DNA of 64,000 nucleotides from Roseobacter cerasinus (GTDB lineage: Bacteria > Pseudomonadota > Alphaproteobacteria > Rhodobacterales > Rhodobacteraceae). Below the pieces are notes generated by a model. That model was given only the letters and a program-made list of their open reading frames with translations, ran no database searches and was not told the DNA's origin. The position numbers were made by a program, and so were the translations under genes. The first letter of the stretch is position 1. Every line of letters starts with the position of its first letter. The DNA lies in the NCBI RefSeq assembly GCF_009811755.1, contig NZ_BLIV01000006.1, forward strand, positions 62,001 through 126,000. Direction: 5' to 3'. Below, in pieces: positions 62,466-64,000 of this stretch.

Positions 62466-63512
62466 TCACGCCGCTTGCGCGCCGGACCAGCGGATCCAGC
62501 GACCGTGGAAGTCGGCCCGGCCGAGGGGCAGGGTCAGATCACCCGGCCAGAGGCGCAGTGTCAGGGCTGCGCCGATGCCGCCGGTGGTGTCGCCGTCGCT
62601 TTCCATGGACATCCAGGCGAGCGGGCGGTCAGGGGTGGTTCGCGCGCCCGCCGTCTCGATCAATTCCTTGCCCCGCGCCTGCACCTCCGCTGGAAAATAT
62701 TGCCAGGCCACCGAGTGTTGAATGAGGTGCAGATGCCCTGCGGGGGCCGCCCCCAGCCGGTCGGCCAGCCAGTCAATCGCATCACCGCGATGCAAGGGCG
62801 CATCCATGACCGCCGCCGCCGCACGGGTCAGGGCCATCCGTTCCGGCTGGTCCGGCCAAAGATAGGCGGTCATGCGCAGCAGATCCTGAGGGTCGGCCGG
62901 GTCAAGCGGGTTCAGATCAGCGCCCGCGCGGTCCGTCACATGTGGCAGATGGCGCGGCGGCATTGGCCCTTCCCACGTGGGCGTCAGCATCAGTACAGGG
63001 GCGTCTGCTGTCAGTGCTCCCCCCGGCAACGACAGCGCGTAGCGGTCCCACATCAGGTTTAACCCACCGCTGGCGCCCAATTCTGACAGAAAGATCGGCA
63101 GATCAAAGTGTTCGGTCGCCACGGCGGCTCCGGCCATGAGCGCGGCAGAGCGGCGGACCTCGTTGGTCTGCGGCGGGCTCTCGATCCAGTCAAGCAGGAA
63201 GCTCTCGTGAACTACGAAGGCCGCGAGCGCGCCCGCCAACAGATCCGCGTCGGTGCGCTTTTCCGGAGGGTAGAGCGCTGCAAGCGCTGGAGCGCGCTCA
63301 CTCAGCACCAGCGCGTGCAGCCCCCCCGCCACGCGCAGCGGCAGCGAATGCCCCGCTGGGCCGACGTCCCCCTCGAACTGTGCCAGCCGATGCGCCAGTG
63401 CGCCGTCTTCCGGCCAGTGGTCGGCCAGCAACCCCAGCAATTGCCCCATGAAATGCGAGCCCATGGTGGCGCAGCTGATGGATTGGTGGCGAAAGGCCTC
63501 CTGCAGCGTCAT
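62466..63512 (-). CDS. DUF2332 family protein
   Basis: A 348-residue protein with DUF2332 features: QEAFRHQSISCATMGSHFMG at the start, LPIFLSELGASGGLNLMWDRY in the middle (a glycine loop like that of methyltransferases) and HSVAWQYFP near the end. Some members show a SAM-type fold, so a methyltransferase-like role is possible but unproved. It overlaps the pth gene by four bases. Confidence 0.85.
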   Translation of the reverse strand: MTLQEAFRHQSISCATMGSHFMGQLLGLLADHWPEDGALAHRLAQFEGDVGPAGHSLPLRVAGGLHALVLSERAPALAALYPPEKRTDADLLAGALAAFVVHESFLLDWIESPPQTNEVRRSAALMAGAAVATEHFDLPIFLSELGASGGLNLMWDRYALSLPGGALTADAPVLMLTPTWEGPMPPRHLPHVTDRAGADLNPLDPADPQDLLRMTAYLWPDQPERMALTRAAAAVMDAPLHRGDAIDWLADRLGAAPAGHLHLIQHSVAWQYFPAEVQARGKELIETAGARTTPDRPLAWMSMESDGDTTGGIGAALTLRLWPGDLTLPLGRADFHGRWIRWSGAQAA

Positions 63513-64000
63513 TTGAATTTCTCCATCAGCCGCTGCAGGGGAGAGCGTGTGTCAGGTTCCGGTTCCGGCACAGGGGCCGCTTGTGTCTTGGGCCCCTTCT
63601 TCCCGGTGCCCGAGCGCGGTGGGTTTACGCGCAAAGCCACCGCATTCGCGAATTTCGCCGCATCACCTGCCGCCAGATAGGGCGCGCCGTCGCTGACCCC
63701 GCGCAGCACATCATCAAGCCAATCCTCATCCGCTTTGGGGAAATCGCGCAGCACATAGCCCGGCACCGCGTCCTTATGGCCGGGGTGGCCAACCCCCAGA
63801 CGCACCCGCGCATAGTCCGGCCCGATGTGGGCATGTACCGACCGCAACCCGTTGTGGCCCGCGTGGCCACCGCCCATCTTATGTTTCACCTTGCCGGGCG
63901 CGAGGTCGATCTCGTCATGCAGCACAACCACGTCAGCAGGCTCCAGCTTGTAAAACCGCATCGCTGCCTGCACCGACTGGCCGGAGTTGTTCATGAAGGT
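63509..64000 (-). CDS. pth: Peptidyl-tRNA hydrolase, 5' end outside the window
   Basis: The C-terminal 164 residues of a Pth enzyme that frees tRNA from stalled peptidyl-tRNA. Seen are TFMNNSGQSV at the edge, HDEIDLAPG with the catalytic-site aspartate, and GGGHAGHNGLRSV. The frame is open through base 64000, so the N-terminus with the catalytic histidine is missing. The tail is longer than in E. coli Pth, with a proline/glutamate-rich and basic extension (TGKKGPKTQAAPVPEPEPD) typical of alphaproteobacteria. Confidence 0.93.
   Translation of the reverse strand, partial: TFMNNSGQSVQAAMRFYKLEPADVVVLHDEIDLAPGKVKHKMGGGHAGHNGLRSVHAHIGPDYARVRLGVGHPGHKDAVPGYVLRDFPKADEDWLDDVLRGVSDGAPYLAAGDAAKFANAVALRVNPPRSGTGKKGPKTQAAPVPEPEPDTRSPLQRLMEKFK

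Noticed and set aside
1-64000. tRNA or rRNA genes, CRISPR arrays, prophage or insertion sequences
   Set aside because: No cloverleaf, regular repeat-spacer array, integrase, transposase or phage structural gene was seen in any gap or frame.

Overview
This window is GC-rich, gene-dense chromosomal DNA from an alphaproteobacterium, almost certainly a member of the Roseobacter group (Rhodobacteraceae). The evidence is a SAM/SAH-type riboswitch in front of metK, an irr gene divergent from fabA-fabB-fabI, a protein with a VPLPA-CTERM tail, a fused two-domain branched-chain E1 dehydrogenase, and short intergenic repeats of the kind scattered through these genomes. The block orders miaB...phoH-ybeY-corC-lnt-metK-trmB and aroA-cmk...rpsA-ihfB-lapA-trpF-trpB also fit. 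I saw no tRNA or rRNA gene, CRISPR array, prophage or insertion sequence.

Bases 1-13518 are mainly leucine/isovalerate catabolism. After a clipped gph and a DegT-type aminotransferase come ivd, mccB, mccA, the HMG-CoA lyase gene, a methylglutaconyl-CoA hydratase and a fused branched-chain 2-oxoacid dehydrogenase E1. Together they would take the leucine keto acid to acetoacetate and acetyl-CoA. An OmpW-like porin on the opposite strand, an ASCH protein, an unknown membrane protein and a glutathione S-transferase lie among them.

Bases 13513-31018 are the accessory and least understood part. A maltose-type ABC importer (ATPase, binding protein, two permeases) is followed by a histidinol-dehydrogenase-family enzyme, an SDR, a LacI regulator, a bicupin, a methyltransferase, a MetE-like zinc methyltransferase, an RraA-like protein, an enolase-superfamily protein and a zinc alcohol dehydrogenase. 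Four NTF2/SnoaL-like proteins are threaded through it, three of them two-domain, and one of those is broken by a one-base frameshift. Palindromic operator-like sites lie before the importer and before its first permease gene. The layout suggests import and breakdown of a polyol- or sugar-acid-like compound by a route I cannot match to a described pathway.

Bases 31114-36984 form a tight minus-strand operon: MFS exporter, pcaB-like cycloisomerase, pcaD-like enol-lactonase, a PLP dehydratase, an alpha/beta hydrolase and a haloacid dehalogenase. Bases 37167-64000 are mostly housekeeping: an FKBP isomerase, fatty acid synthesis (fabI, fabB, fabA) with irr, miaB, a pair of cell-envelope proteins sharing a domain, the phoH-ybeY-corC-lnt-metK-trmB block, aroA-cmk, rpsA-ihfB-lapA-trpF-trpB, a bactofilin and a clipped pth. 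A stand-alone BLUF blue-light sensor and a VPLPA-CTERM surface protein sit between cmk and rpsA.
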